Shown piece by piece: positions 46,564 to 62,366 of a DNA stretch of 64,000 bases. Position numbers and translations under genes: made by a program. A model generated the notes under the pieces. The model was not told the DNA's origin and did not search any database. It saw only the letters and a list, made by a program, of their open reading frames with translations. Within the stretch, counting starts at the first letter, position 1. Every line of letters starts with the position of its first letter. This stretch comes from Limonium bicolor (Eukaryota; Streptophyta; Magnoliopsida; Caryophyllales; Plumbaginaceae), in contig CM041776.1 of assembly GCA_023374045.1 (NCBI GenBank), positions 321,619,925-321,683,924 of the forward strand, in the 5' to 3' direction.

Positions 46564-46859
46564 TGTGCGATGAGAATCGAAGGAAGGAGAAGACGAGGAG
46601 GAGAAGACGAATGGAGATTGAGTCGATCGACGAGACGAAGGTGACTGAGGAGAAACCGAGAGAAGAGAAAGGAAGAAGGCGAGACTGTATTCTGTGTTCT
46701 GTGTTCCTAAACTCAGAGAAAGTACAAGAATATATGCTACAACTACAGAACGTTGCTAAACGACATTATGAAACTAATGACCGTTGATAAACGGGAAAAA
46801 TAAAATAAGAAGGCAAAAGATAAGAGAGGAGGAAATAAGACTATAAGGCTATCCTAACA
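46564..46859 (-). repeat. 5' LTR of the Copia element
   Basis: It nearly matches the LTR at 41619-41917, ends TG…CA, and is adjoined by the primer-binding site and by the ATGTG duplication. Confidence 0.95.
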
Positions 46860-46864
46860 ATGTG

Positions 46865-48972
46865 TTGATTTATCTCTATCAAAAGATGGTGACTTTGGCT
46901 CACGTGTTGTATGTCCTTTTGCGGTGCTTAAATGGACGAATGAAGGCTGGTTGGGTGGGTGGGGAGCAAGACCAACGTTATCTGTCTACTCAAGCCTATA
47001 ATATGAGAGGAAAAAGGAGGTACGATCTTTTGTCTTTGTTGGGGGGAATGTTTACAAGGTGTACTGCTCTGCTTTACGGTTAATGCTGAAAGGTAGCAGA
47101 GAAATCCAGACATCAAATTAAGGCAGCATCATTTTTTTTGGGAACAGATAATGCCAAGGGAGATAATCACTGTTATGACATGGTTTGGTCTTCTTAGGGT
47201 TATGGAAGGATAATGTACTGTGGTTTGCTTTGATGAGTTTAGTGTTTAGTTATTAGTGGTTAGAGGTTTTGGTATGTATTTAGGTTCCTAAGGGATAAGT
47301 AATGCATGATAGACTTCAAAGCTCCTAGTGGGATCAAGTTGCAATTAGTAGTTACCTTAGTGGCTCTTGCCTTGCTTCGGGATGGAATCATTTCTACTTG
47401 TGCAACTTTAATGAAATAGCAACGTACGGTTGGATTAAAAAAACTTCTCACTTTAGAAAGGGGAATATAGACGCCAATTTATCACTTAGAAAGGGAAAAT
47501 TAACATCAGAAAGTTTGTCTTAATCATTAAAAATATATGCACTATAAAGTTATTAATAAAACCACTCTTTATTAACTTTTGTAATGCATATATATATATT
47601 TGTTAATGATCGAGAAAAACTTTTCTAACGTTAAGACCTTCTAAATTATTGTCATGTTTGTTAATATTTCATAATTAATAAAGGTAACACAAATTAAGTT
47701 AATGAAGGCCGCACTATAAGAATAAAACTAACAATAACTCTTGGTTACATCTACATGTAAATATCTTTGGTCATATTAAGTGTACACTATGTATATATAA
47801 ATTGCACTTTCCACATATTATAGAATTGTAGGTGAAACGTGCTTATTCCACATCGCTAACTATGGGGATGGGATAAGCAGTGCTCTCTCATCTTTCCTCT
47901 CTTTTTCTCTTTATGTTATTCCTAATTCTTCAAATTTTCTTTCCCGATTTGGTGGGGGTATTTAACTTGTTGTTTGCCTTGCTGTTATTGATTTCTTCCT
48001 TGTTGTCCTGCCTTAATCTCATATATTAATTGTCTTCAGTTAGGTGGTTGTCATGGACCCTTTCTCTAATGGTCATCTTTTTTTCACTTTCCCTTTTGTC
48101 ATAACAACTCTACTTGCATGCACAATGTTGCCCTTTTTTTCTTGCTGGTATTTGTGTTTTTGGGTATTTGCAAGTTCACTGTTTCTCTTATGGCTACTGG
48201 TAGTTTTTGGAAGCTTATCACTGTATTATTCTTTCAATATATCGGACCATACCGTCAATGCCAACTTGCTGATAGAGCAGGTGATGTTCTCCAGTTTGTT
48301 GGTTGAACCATGCATGTTCTCGTTGATCACCATCTGCCCAGTCAAAAGAGCACCACCAACTTCAAAATGGAGTAATAGTGACTTCACTCATAGCATCGAC
48401 ATGGGCGCTTGGTGTTGAGCATAATAGGGATCAGCGAGTGAAGTTTCGTCGGTGGTTCAATATACATTCATGTCCTTCTACCCCATGCTTTTATTGGACT
48501 TGGAGTATTTCGTTCCTCGAATGGAAGGATCAATCGAATTAGGCCATTTTCAGTTTCAATTTCCTTCATTAGTGAGTTATGCAAATGAGAGTCAATTACC
48601 TTTTTGTTGTGGATGGCAGTGATGGAAGGATTGGTGCTAATAATCTTCTACATGTGTCTTTGTTGTTCTGAATGACTTTATGGGCTATGACTCTGGATTG
48701 GGTCGTGGTCCAAATGGTGGTTGCAGGAATTGCTGGATGGAAGTCGAGGTGGTGGCTGCTCAAAGACGCCTGAGTCAGAAGATGATAAAAGGTGGGAAAA
48801 TCTTATTTTGTGCCGATTGTTCCCTTTACAATACTAATGATGTTATTTTTTGTTAGGCCTCTGAGATGTTTTCTTGTACATTTTGGTACATCGTTCATTT
48901 TTTTTTGGCTCTAGCTTGAAGGCGGTGTTCTTGTCGTTCTTCTATATGCTTTTAGGTGTAGGCTGTTAGATG
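46865..48972. other. Unassigned AT-rich DNA, no gene supported
   Basis: The frames here are short, often hydrophobic, and lack recognisable domains. Once the Copia element and one ATGTG are removed, 41618 joins 46865, so this is the continuation of the sequence left of the element. A short exon-like phrase was not convincing. Confidence 0.45.
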
Positions 48973-49146
48973 CAGTGGTGGATCCAGAAATCTTGTTTAG
49001 GGGGCTAAAAAATTTTTTGACACTAATTTTCTTTAAAACTTTATATTATATTGTATTTTTAAAAAATTTATAAGAGTAATTTGACAAATTTTCAAAATTT
49101 TCGGGGGGGCTAGAGCCCCCTAGCCCCCCCTCTCCGTCCGCCTCTG
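48973..49146 (-). mobile_element. hAT-like MITE, 174 bp, inverted relative of 377-546
   Basis: The ends are CAGTGGTGGA and TCCGCCTCTG. A perfect 8-bp duplication GTTAGATG flanks it (48965-48972 and 49147-49154). The reverse complement aligns with 377-546 (GGCGGA, CTAGCCCCCC, GAAAATTTGTCAAA). Confidence 0.9.
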
Positions 49147-49154
49147 GTTAGATG

Positions 49155-52028
<2,874 letters not shown>

Positions 52029-52229
52029 TCATCAAGAACTCCCAAGCACACAAATTATCTATAATCTATACTAGAGATATATAATTTAAGGCTTGTTATT
52101 GAACAATATAACATGACTTATATGCCCATGTCAACCACGAGCTCTATCAATTGATTCGAAAATGAAAATAAATTTCTAATGGAAAGAATTTCTCCTATAC
52201 ACGTATAACGTCGATAAAATAATGAAAAT

Positions 52230-52266
52230 GGGTTGCCCGGGATTCGAACCCGGAACTAGTCGGATG
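52230..52266 (-). pseudogene. trnK-UUU: trnK-UUU 3' exon from the chloroplast genome
   Basis: The T-arm and acceptor 3' half read on the minus strand as CCATCCGACTAGTTCCGGGT, then TCGAATCCCGGGCAACCC. This sits between psbA and matK, as in chloroplast genomes. Only the 3' exon is present, so no tRNA can be made. Confidence 0.9.
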
Positions 52267-52517
52267 GAGTAGATATTTTCGTAAAAAAAAAAAAAAAAAA
52301 CCCTCCCCAAGCCGTGCTTGCATTTTTCATTGCACACAGCTTTCCCTAGGTACACATTGAACAGTTCCTTTCCTCGAAAAATTGAATACTCGGTTGATTC
52401 AAACCCTACCACATGAACATTTCAAAATAGAAATGAAAAATTTTGTAATTTTTCTCATTAATTAGTACTAGAATTTTCATTTCATTTAGTTTTCAGTAAG
52501 TTAAGAAGTCTTCTAAA

Positions 52518-52698
52518 TCAATTATTAGAATGATTGACCAAATCATGAATACAAATAATATCCAGATACCAAATTCGCCCTTGATATAAATTGTATGAAG
52601 TCAAAGAATCCTTCGGTAAGATTAAAGAAAGAACTTGACTTTCTTCTGTAAAAAACTCTTCCAAAAGAGCCGAACCTAATCTTTTCAAAAAAGCACGT
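52518..52698 (-). pseudogene. matK: matK C-terminal fragment from the chloroplast genome
   Basis: The frame reads [20 protein letters not shown] then [20 protein letters not shown] and a TGA. This matches the end of maturase K. It is cut at 52698 by the LTR of the Athila-type element; a further matK part is expected beyond that element, outside the window. Confidence 0.93.
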
Positions 52699-54524
52699 TG
52701 ATGCACTGATTATTGATATATCCTTTAAGTGCTTTGCACCCTTGTTTTCCATATTCTTTTACTTAGATTTATGCATTTACTTTTTTTTCATGTTATTTTG
52801 GCTTATGACATGATTAGGAAGGAGTTAAGAGCTTTTGGAACAAAAAGAGAAAAAATTACACATGTCCGGATATGAGTCCGGATGGGAAGCCACGGACACA
52901 GAAGCGGACATCTCCAGATCAAAATTCACCTTTAACCCTGTCCGCATACGCGGACAGAAAAGCGGACAGCTCCTTCTGTCCCTTGTCCGCAAACACGGAC
53001 AGCCATGCGGACGCTCACAGATCTTGCCAAGACAGTCATGTCCGCAATGCGGACTCAAACGCGGACAGGAGTTAATCTCGCTAGGACAGCCATGTCCGTA
53101 CGCGGACTGAAACACGGACGCGTGTAGATCTCGTCAGGACACCCCTGTCCGTATGCGGACTCAAACGCGGACGTCACACATAGTTGAAAAATAAAAATCA
53201 TGCGCGCTGATAATTGTGCTTTCGCGCAATTATCAGCCAATTAAGCCCATACTCTGTTTATTTAAACCAATGTCCATGCTCAATCAGTCTCCGACCCAAC
53301 TCACCACTAATCTATGTCTATTGCTAAGCCTATTTAAACCCTTCCCCAGCCTTCATTTCAATTCGCACCGGACATTCGTCCACACCTCTCTTCATCCTCC
53401 TCCATCTCTCATTCCATTCATCTGCTCATCCTCATAATAATTCCTCTGTACTCCATCTCCATACCTACATTCAAACACAAACACACTTCACATCACTCAC
53501 ATTTTTATCCCATTTTCTTCACACAAAAATCACAAATAAGCTTCCGCACACACGCCACATAAAATATCACGTCCGGATTTGTGTCCGGATTTGAGTCCGA
53601 CCCACCCCATCCGGACGTCTCACAAAACTAGCCCAAAAATTCCATTTTCACCCCATTTCACCAAATTCACTCCATTGTCACCAAATCCAACCTCTCAGCC
53701 AGCATAAGCGCAAGGACAAAGGGCGGAGCGAGCAAGAAGATCTTCGTAACAAATGATTTCTCTCAACTCTCTCTCATTTATGATTTTAATCGCTATGTCT
53801 AGCTAAGAGGATATACTCTAGGGGAAGGGATGTTGTAATTAGTTAAACTCTGCATTATTTTACTGCTTTATTGAGACTATTTGGATTGTTCAGGTTAATG
53901 CTTTTTAAGTGCTTTTAATAAACGTCGTGAATTTATTATAAGCCCTCGAATCATGATATGATCAGATAAGGTGATTAGCATTGATGGTCTCATTAACCTG
54001 TTACCTGTGATAATTGCAATCGGATAGATTACATTAGCCACTAGGAGCTTTAGTCCGGACCAAACCAGACTAGTAATTCTGTGCAATAAAACCATCTAGA
54101 TATACTTGCTAAGTCTAGACTAGAACTACATGACCTGTCTAGATGAGCTATCTGGAATTAGGACTTAATACAGAATAGACAATTGAGAATTACAAGCCAA
54201 TCCAAAGTCTCCGTTTAAGTAGTAGAATATGCAGAACCTAGCTAGTAAAACAACTCCCTGAACCTAGAGTACCGTTCACACTCCCAATTCTATCACTTTA
54301 ATTTATCTGCTATTTACTTTCTTGTTATCTAATTAAACCTCAAAACCAAAACAAACCCCTTTTGAATTAACCACTGTCTTAGGCTAGGCGTATTTACCTC
54401 AAGTCCCGTGGATTGACACCTGGTCGCTTCTAAATTGCTATACTACTACGACCGGGATTTTTGCAACCCGACGGTCTATTGATTTATTGATTTCAAGGAT
54501 TATTTCTTAGTTTTTAATACATCA
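52699..54524 (+). repeat. 5' LTR of an Athila-type Gypsy element
   Basis: It begins TGATGCACTG and ends AATACATCA, a 5-bp inverted repeat at the tips, 1.83 kb in all. It interrupts matK, with left flank CACGT. The primer-binding site follows 19 bp downstream. TATTTAAACC occurs at about 53259 and 53331, before a CT-rich leader, and may be TATA boxes. Confidence 0.85.
52862..53175 (+). repeat. Array of GTCCGC / GCGGAC palindromes in the LTR
   Basis: Motifs such as TGTCCGCATACGCGGACAG, TGTCCGCAATGCGGACTC and TGTCCGTATGCGGACTCAAA recur about six times, each with GTCCGC facing GCGGAC. They alternate with AAACGCGGAC half-sites. The array is upstream of the putative TATA boxes. Confidence 0.9.
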
Positions 54525-54543
54525 AATATAACCGTTTGTAAAA

Positions 54544-54561
54544 TGGCACCGTTGCCGGGGA
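54544..54561 (+). other. Athila-type primer-binding site
   Basis: TGGCACCGTTGCCGGGGA is one base from the TGGCGCCGTTGCCGGGGA found in Athila and related Gypsy elements. Confidence 0.9.
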
Positions 54562-54790
54562 CTTGACTTTGTCTAGTCCCTAGCCTTGGTTAATTCGTTA
54601 CTTTATTGCAACACTCTGTTTATGATTGTTTGTTTTGTAATTTATTTTGTTTTTAAGTTTAATTTATTTTGTGTGCCATTTTATACAATTGTTTTTCATT
54701 ACTGCCATTTAATTTCAGTTATAATTCTTCTGTCATTTAATTTTCAAAGTACTATAAGTTCATTGTCTTAGTTATTTCAAATTTATTTCC

Positions 54791-56572
54791 TTGATTACTT
54801 TAGTTCTAAATTCCACGCATTTTGTTCCTTTCTCTCTGGCTGATTATAAGCACCTAGTGGATGCGCAGAACGCGTTCAACTGGTCCCCCGGATACAGACT
54901 TCGACCCGAAATCGAGAGAGTTTACCTCCAGGCTCTGAGAGCAAGAAGACAGTTTGATTTCAACATGGCAGCAAACCATGACCAGCTTGGAGGAGGCCCA
55001 ATCGCCCAGTACACGATGGGAAGAATAAACAGACCACCAGCCACACCGAGAAGAGGTCCAGTGGTTCTACCAGACCTAACTGCAGAGCTAATGGCAGATT
55101 GGCAGAGAATAAAACCTCTCCATCAATCCAATGTTGTTCGAAACCACCCTGCAGGAACCTTTTCAGGTGCCGACCCAGGGATGCATTAGACCACGTACAT
55201 CGCTTTCTAGTGCACTTGGACTCCCTGGGTTTATCACAAGGATTGGAGGAGTATGCCAGACTGAGCCTGTTCCAGCACAGCCTATCTGGAGAAGCTTCGA
55301 AATGGTTCCATCGACTACTGCCAGCATCATTACCACCTGGGAGCAGATGACGGATAAATTCTACGAGAAGTACATTCCCATCTCCAGGACACGACAGATG
55401 ATTGCCGACCTGATGACATTCAGACAGATGGGTAGCGAGACAGTCTGCGAGGCGTGGGACCGATTCAAAGAACTACTCCGCCAGTGCCCTCACCATGGTC
55501 AGGATATCACCTCATTGGCTCAGGGATTCTTCCAAGGGCTAAAAGACAAAAACAGAGGCGAGATAAGAGCCGCCCTAGGAGGAAACCTGCTAGCAAAAAG
55601 TGGGGAAGATTTCATGGCATCTATGGAGTCCTACTGTGAGGAGCTTCGCCAATGGAGCAGCAATGGGGGCAGAGTATTCTCAATAGGTCACAGTTCTTCC
55701 AGAGCTCCGGACCCAATGATAGAACAGATAGCTGCCGAGCAAGCACAGCTGAAAACCACGATGGGAAGCATGGCAAAAATGCTCGAACAGCTCACAATGG
55801 GGCCAACCCCTAGGCAATCCGCCAAGACAATCTCTACAAGTGTCAATGAAGTTTGCTGCTCTCAGTGTGGGGATGCACATGAATATGAGGACTGCCCACT
55901 GATAGCCGAAATGAAGCAAACTGAGGAGGCCAATGTCATAGGACAATTCAACAACAGGCAACCCTGGGTGCAGAATCAGCACCAAAACCTCAGGTACGGA
56001 AATCCGAACAATGCACTAAATTCACATCAGATGCAGCCTCAGAGGACGAACCAGGGAGGACCACCAGGCTTTGCTAGGCCTCAGTATAATCAATTCAGAC
56101 CACAGTAGTCTCAAGCTCAGCAACCATCATTGATCTCAAACAATGCCAGTCTGAAGGAAATGGTGGATAAGTTGATGGCATCTCAGGAGCAGCAAGCTGC
56201 AATCAATCAGAATCTGACAGCTGGTCAGCAGAAATTAGAGAATGCCATGGTAGAGATGCAGGGAACAATGAGCCAGTTGACTCAGTTCCTCTTACAGCAG
56301 AGACCTTCTGGATCACTGCCTTCCCAAGCAGAAACCAATCCCAAGGAACAGTTGAAGGCAGTATCGGTCTCAGATTGCGAGGATTCTGGAGAATTGGCAG
56401 CAGTTACCCTAAGAAGTGGAAGGAACTTAATCAAAGACAAAGTGGCAGGAAACCATACTGATGAGGAGACCGAGCCCCTTTCTAATACCGTCGGTGCACC
56501 ATCAGGGCATCCCGCCCCTCCTGAGGTAGTACATGAGGAGACCCAGGCTCCTATTCCTTCTTCCTCACATAC
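54791..56572 (+). pseudogene. Athila gag, frameshifted
   Basis: The N-terminal part covers 54791-55189. The retrotransposon gag domain covers about 55090-55600 (TDKFYEKYIPISRTRQMIAD, DRFKELLRQCPHHGQD, LAQGFFQGLKDKNRGEIRAA). A knuckle-like CSQCGDAHEYEDCP and the Athila hallmark AAVTLRSGR follow. A frameshift near 55180 and a TAG at about 56106 break the frame. The last part is cut by the giant LTR at 56573 and resumes at 61260. Confidence 0.93.
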
Positions 56573-59500
56573 TGTAACACCCCTACTAATTCGGTTCCTA
56601 ATAATCCTATAAATGTCGCACAAAATAATATCTCGCAGCGGTAAATAATAGACTGTCGCCCATGGTGTCACTGTTATCACTCGTCCATACGGGTGATAAC
56701 GAATTACTTGATAATCAACTTGCGAAACTATTCCCGCAGTGACCACAAGAGATAGATAGTAGAACTTAAACAATTTAAAACAAATCCACAATAGCGATTA
56801 TTACAGACCGTACTCGTGAGCATCTAACCAAATACACCTCGGTTTACACAACCCGAGTCCAAAACGTCATCAGTATCAAACCGTACCAAGTCTTAATCAA
56901 CAGTAAAATCACAACCGTCGCGCCCCGCGTCGACTCACCAGCTAATCTCCTGAAATAAAAATGGTTTGTGGTATGGAATCAGCCCCTGCTGAGTATGTTA
57001 TTACATGCCCCGTCATTCCTTCTCAAACCCCTCAATTATTTGGTCGAGAGCATGAGATTCGTTACATGCAATACCGTTTTAATATTAAAAACTATAAAAC
57101 AGTTAACAATAATATCCATACAATAACACAACCATCAATACACATAATATAACCACAAGTATAACCAATGAACAACAAGCGAAAACAATGAGAATAATAA
57201 ACAAGTATTAATTCTCGTCCATGGTGTAGAAACCAATATTGTTCGCCACTGTACAAGTCTCGACTGTATTATTTGTTCAGTTATACCTAATGACAATGTC
57301 TCGTTAAAAACGACATGTCTCTAATTACCCATAAATTATGGCGGGTCACCCACGGCAGTAGCCACTCCAACGGTAGAGTCTCCGACCAACGAGCCATTCT
57401 AGCTCACGGGAAATTTTCTTGATACTTACGGACCCGTACGCGGACATCCTGGTATCGTTTTTGTGATCACACGCGCACCAAGAGCCACATCCTCTTGGCT
57501 TACTTCCTTTCATTAATTAATTATACCATCGCATCGCATTACCATTTTTTTCCTAACAGCAGACTAAGGTCATTAGTCCAATCCGGTGTCTGTAAACTCG
57601 GGATCCAGTGTTAGATACGGGAGCGGCGTTTAGAAAGGCCAATGCTCCGTATAAAAGTCTCGGATAATATGTATATCTTATTATCCTAGTGCTACAACGT
57701 TTTTCTGACGATCCTTATATTTACATATAAGATAGCACCATAGCCGCTAGTTCGTTTTATATATATTGGTCCATATATACGAACCAATACTGTTACTCAA
57801 CAACAGTAATAATAAGCAGCTATAAATATACAGTTCATGCATATTTAATTAAACATTCAGACAAACAATCTTATCACAGATCACACAGAAGTCTGAACTG
57901 AGGGAGCCCTCAGAGACAATCAGAGACACATAACAACATACCGTTCACCCTGATTGTATTACGGTGGAGTATGAATCAGCAAGATCCTATGCTCCGGGTG
58001 TCGTCTCTAACAGTCTAAACAATACATAATGCTACTGATTAGCATCCCGTAAAAACAATACAACTCCACGGTACCCCGTACCGTCACTAATAACTCCCGG
58101 TTAATCCCCCGTTATTAACTGACAATGTTTGTCGGGTTTTGCGGTTTAACACGAGGTTGGAAATATGTTATATTACATGCGTAGTCTTGTCTCGTATATT
58201 AATATACTTATTGTTGAACTTTGTTATCGCATGTAACTTAATATACTCTTGTATAACATATAGTTTGTTTCTACGTTGCATGTATGATTCTTTGTCATGC
58301 ACTATACCTCTCACCTTAGTATTTATTTTTCTAAGGTTTGTCTCTTTTTTTTTAAGTTCAACGTGGTATAATTCATATGTACAAGTACTTTGAGTTATTT
58401 AAATCCTTATTATCCCATGTATACTCTTAACATTAGAATTTCCATATCTAATGTTTATAATTCTTTTCTCCTCTTCTATTATCATTTTAATTATGATGAT
58501 TTATAGTTATTGAACCATATTACATTTTCTACACCATAACATGTATTTATTTATATACATGCATTATGGAACTATTTATTATATGGTAAGTCTTATAATA
58601 TATTCATTCTTTTTAATGAATACCTCTTATATTATAAATGTTATAACTCTTATAACATTAAAACCATATTATAAATTTCATTTAAAAATGCTAATATTTC
58701 CGAACAGCACCTATGTTCTTATATATTTACAAAATCCACCACATAATTAATATAATGTTACATTATAGTTATATAACATATATTATGACTTTTAAGTCAT
58801 TAAAAACAATTATAACCTATAGTTATATTTTGTTTATAAAATACCAAACAACCCCTTATATTCTCGGCTTTTACTATAAACCACTAAACTTCTATAAATC
58901 ACAATTCAATCCCAATTTATAATACATAGTTTTCTAATTCCATTAAAACTATTAATATACATATATCTTTATAAAACCTATATATAACTCCAAAAATTAC
59001 CAAACTATACCAAAAAGTTATAAATATTATTCCTAACCTTATACTTCCTCTAAATTTCAGTTTCTACACATATGTTACCCATTTGTAACAATGTTATAAA
59101 ATACCATATATTATACTTATATAATTCATATAAGCCCCAAATTTAACCAAATAAACTTCTAAAATTCCTAATAACTTAAGGATTATTCTAAATTCTATTT
59201 AGTACCCCTAAGTCTCGGAAATTACATTATAGCCCCATCTTTTATAAATCTTTTACAATTTAATACTATCTTAATATAAGGTAGTATTTTAACTTCCTAA
59301 ATTCTCCAAACTTGGTCAAAGTCTCCTATATAGTCAACTTTGATTTCTAATACCAAATGGAGACCAAACTTTCGGTAATCACCAATAACACCCTATACTT
59401 TTCTATTTTTACAATTTTGACACAAAACTTTATAAAATGTTATAATTTTTATTAAATTCATTTAAAAACCCTAAACTGCTCTAAATTAAGCCCACAACTT

Positions 59501-61259
59501 TCTAATTTTCCAGTAATTACAGTTTGGCCCCAACTTAATTATATAAGCATAAATTTAACTAAATAAGCTTATAAACTTAAATTAAAATGGCCTAATAACA
59601 TGGCCTTATTACAACCTTGAACTTGCAAATAAATTACACTTTAAATGTCTCAAAACATAGTATAAACTCACGGCCTCACCATAGCTTAAATATTTTTCTA
59701 CATAATGTCATAATTTGACCATTATGTTAATCAAATCTCTTAAATGACTAGCTTAATTTATCTTAGTCATTTTTTTCCATTTTTAGGTCAATATAACCCA
59801 TATGTTAAACTCCACTCTCGGCACAATTTATATATGTGCTTAAAAATCATAAAAATCATAAGTTTAAGGTGTTATACCTTGATCTCTCCTTGTATGAGCT
59901 CGGCATCTTAGAGGTAAATTCACCACACTATTTAAACATGTTTAATACACCAAAATAAGATATGTTATACTCCAAGCTTGAGCTTAACCATAAGGAACAA
60001 TTAATGTAAGATTTAAGGCAAAAATCACCTTAAAAATGCAAGGGAAGTTCCAATGGGTTTCGGCCTGTACCAAGAACACCTAATGGTGTTAAATTCACCA
60101 TATCAACATAGGAAATAGCTAGACAACAACAAGCTGCTATGGTAATTGATTTTACCTTGGCAAAATACCTTAAAAGAGGGTATTTCCCTTGGATCTCGGC
60201 CACCCTTGCTCCAAATGGCTAACCAACTGAATGAACATGTAAATATGAAGATTATGAGTGTATAAACTCATAAAAATCAGAGGAAGAAAACCGCTTGAAG
60301 GTCAGAGAGGCTTAAGGTATGTTTTTACCTTAAAATGCAAATTTGAGCAACCTTGGCCCCTAGACTTGCTTCAGCCGAGTTTGGATGTTGTTCTAACCTT
60401 ATAACACTGAGAATGAGCCATAGGAATTGATGAGCCACGAAATATAAGTGTAGGTAGTGAAGAGATGAAGAAAAGAGCTAAAAATGACCTTAAAACATTA
60501 CCTTAGGAGCTTAGGAGTTAGATCTGCTTCCATGCTCAAGAACAAGGCTTGAGAGGTTCTAGGAAGGGAGGGAGCTTGGCTGGGATGGCTGGAATCAGAC
60601 AAGGAGGAAGGGAATGATTGGAAATGAGCTTAAATTATTGAAAATGTAAGTTTACTATTGTAAATTGGTATTAGGTAGCTAATTGTCAATCAATGTTTTG
60701 TGAGCTGTCTTTTCACCTCCTTGCATGCCGACAGCCATGAGGTCAAATGGGTCATTAATTGACCATTGACCAAACTTGGTCAATTTGACTCAAACGGGCC
60801 CCCTTGTGGGGTTTTATTAATATTTTAATATTAAATTTGTAAAAATTTGTAAATTTCTGGAATTAAATTCCTAATATGATATAATGTGATATTATCATGT
60901 TTAAAGGTAATTATAACCTTTAATCTCATTAAAAACCAATTTAGAAGGCAATTACACAAAAAACGTGCTTTAAGGTGTTTTAGTGCACCTTTTTGTGTCA
61001 CAGGGTGTTTCTGAGCTTAGTTTTCTTTGAGAACGATTTTGTTGTGTTCCTTACTTCATTATAATACTTAGGAATCCACTTTGGATCCTATTTGAGGTCA
61101 TACAATCTTTATGGTGCTTTAAAGCACATTTTTGGCTTTACCGATCTTAAGGCGTGTTTTGCCATGTTGAGATCTCTTAGATTGTTCCCCAATACTATTT
61201 AGATGTTTATTAACCATCTTAGATCATTTAATTATATTTTAAATGTTAGGGGTATTTCA
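56573..61259 (+). mobile_element. Giant solo-LTR-like unit, copy B, 4.7 kb, inside Athila
   Basis: It starts TGTAACACCCCTACTAATTC and ends GGGGTATTTCA. A perfect 5-bp duplication CATAC lies at 56568-56572 and 61260-61264. Removing the insert and one CATAC restores an open frame (SSHTVAV) in the Athila polyprotein. It is the inverted relative of copy A and is non-coding. Confidence 0.75.
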
Positions 61260-62180
61260 CATACAGTTGCTGTTAAAAATACAAAAGGAAAGACACTTGC
61301 AAAAGAACTTCCTTTTCCAAACCGTCTCAAAGAGCGAGAGCTCGATGAACAATTTGGAAAATTTTTGGACGTCTTTCAAAAGCTGACTATCAATATTCCT
61401 CTTATTGATGCGATTAACAGATGCCAAATTATGCTAAATTTGTGAAGGATCTGATTTCGAACAAGAGGAAATACAAGGAGAAGGACACCATTCAGCTAAC
61501 CGAAACCTGTTCAGCAGCTATCTTACAGAAGCTGCCCCCAAAGCGTGGTGATCCTGGTCAGCCCATTATCCCCTGCTCGATTGGAGACATGGATTGCGGA
61601 TACGGTCTCTGCGATCTAGGAGCGAGCATCAACCTGATGCCATACACCATGTTCAAAAAGCTTCATGTGGGTGAGCTCGTTCCCATCCATTTCAGACTCC
61701 AGTTAGCTGATAGATCATCGATCACACCAAGAGGTATGGTAGAAAATGTAGTTGTTAGTGTGGGTAAATTTTTCTTCCCAGCTGATTTTGTGATCCTCGA
61801 CATGGATAAGGATGTTGAGGTACCTCTGATTCTTGGTAGACCTTTCCTTAGAACTGCAAAGACTGTTATAGATGTTGACAAGGGAAAGATTACCTTGAAA
61901 TTTCATGACGAAGAATTAAGCTTTGATATTAATAAATGATGCAGAAAAATACTTCTTCTCATGCTGTTTTCTCTGCTGATTTAATTGAGAATTTTTATGA
62001 TTTGAGGATGACTACATCCATAGGAGTACTGATTTCTAATTCTTTGTTTAAGTGTTCTGACATTTTAGAGCAGGTATTGAGTCTATCCATTGAGGATGAC
62101 AAGGAAAGCTTTGAGATGGCCTCAGTCGTCCAGCAGCTAAATCAAGGGAAGTCATACTTTCACTCTCCTCTCCTCCAGTA
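61260..62180 (+). pseudogene. Athila late gag and protease region
   Basis: It reads LPFPNRLKERELDEQFGKF, then KFVKDLISNKRKYKEKDTIQ, then the aspartic protease motif CDLGASINLMPYTMFKKL and VPLILGRPFLRTAKTVIDVD. These are typical of Athila elements. A frameshift lies near 61420. The frame ends LSFDINK at 61939, followed by another fragment. Confidence 0.92.
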
Positions 62181-62366
62181 GAAAAGTTGGATCGACCCAT
62201 TCAAAGGCCTATCTTCAATAGAGAAGCCTCCTACCCTTGAACTCAAATCTCTCCCTTCCCATCTTAAATATGTTTTCTTGGCAGAGGGTAGCACCCTGCC
62301 TGTTATTATCTCTGCATCTTTATCTATTTCGCAGGAAACTAGACTTCTGGAGGTGATAAAAGTGCC

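Larger units (their letters stand above)
41619..46859 (-). mobile_element. Full-length Ty1/Copia retrotransposon, 5.2 kb, mutated
   Basis: Two LTRs of about 297 bp (41619-41917 and 46564-46859) differ by roughly eight substitutions and one 3-bp indel by eye. A perfect 5-bp duplication ATGTG flanks the element (41614-41618 and 46860-46864). Transcription is on the minus strand, so the 5' LTR is at 46564-46859. In order come the primer site, gag, protease, integrase, reverse transcriptase and RNase H, as in Copia. At least three stops and four frameshifts break the reading frame. Confidence 0.97.

Noticed and set aside
52230..52266. A functional tRNA-Lys gene
   Set aside because: Only the 3' exon of the intron-split chloroplast gene is present and its 5' exon is missing.
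56282..56791. 169-residue minus-strand ORF
   Set aside because: It spans the boundary between Athila gag and the giant LTR and is antisense to gag.
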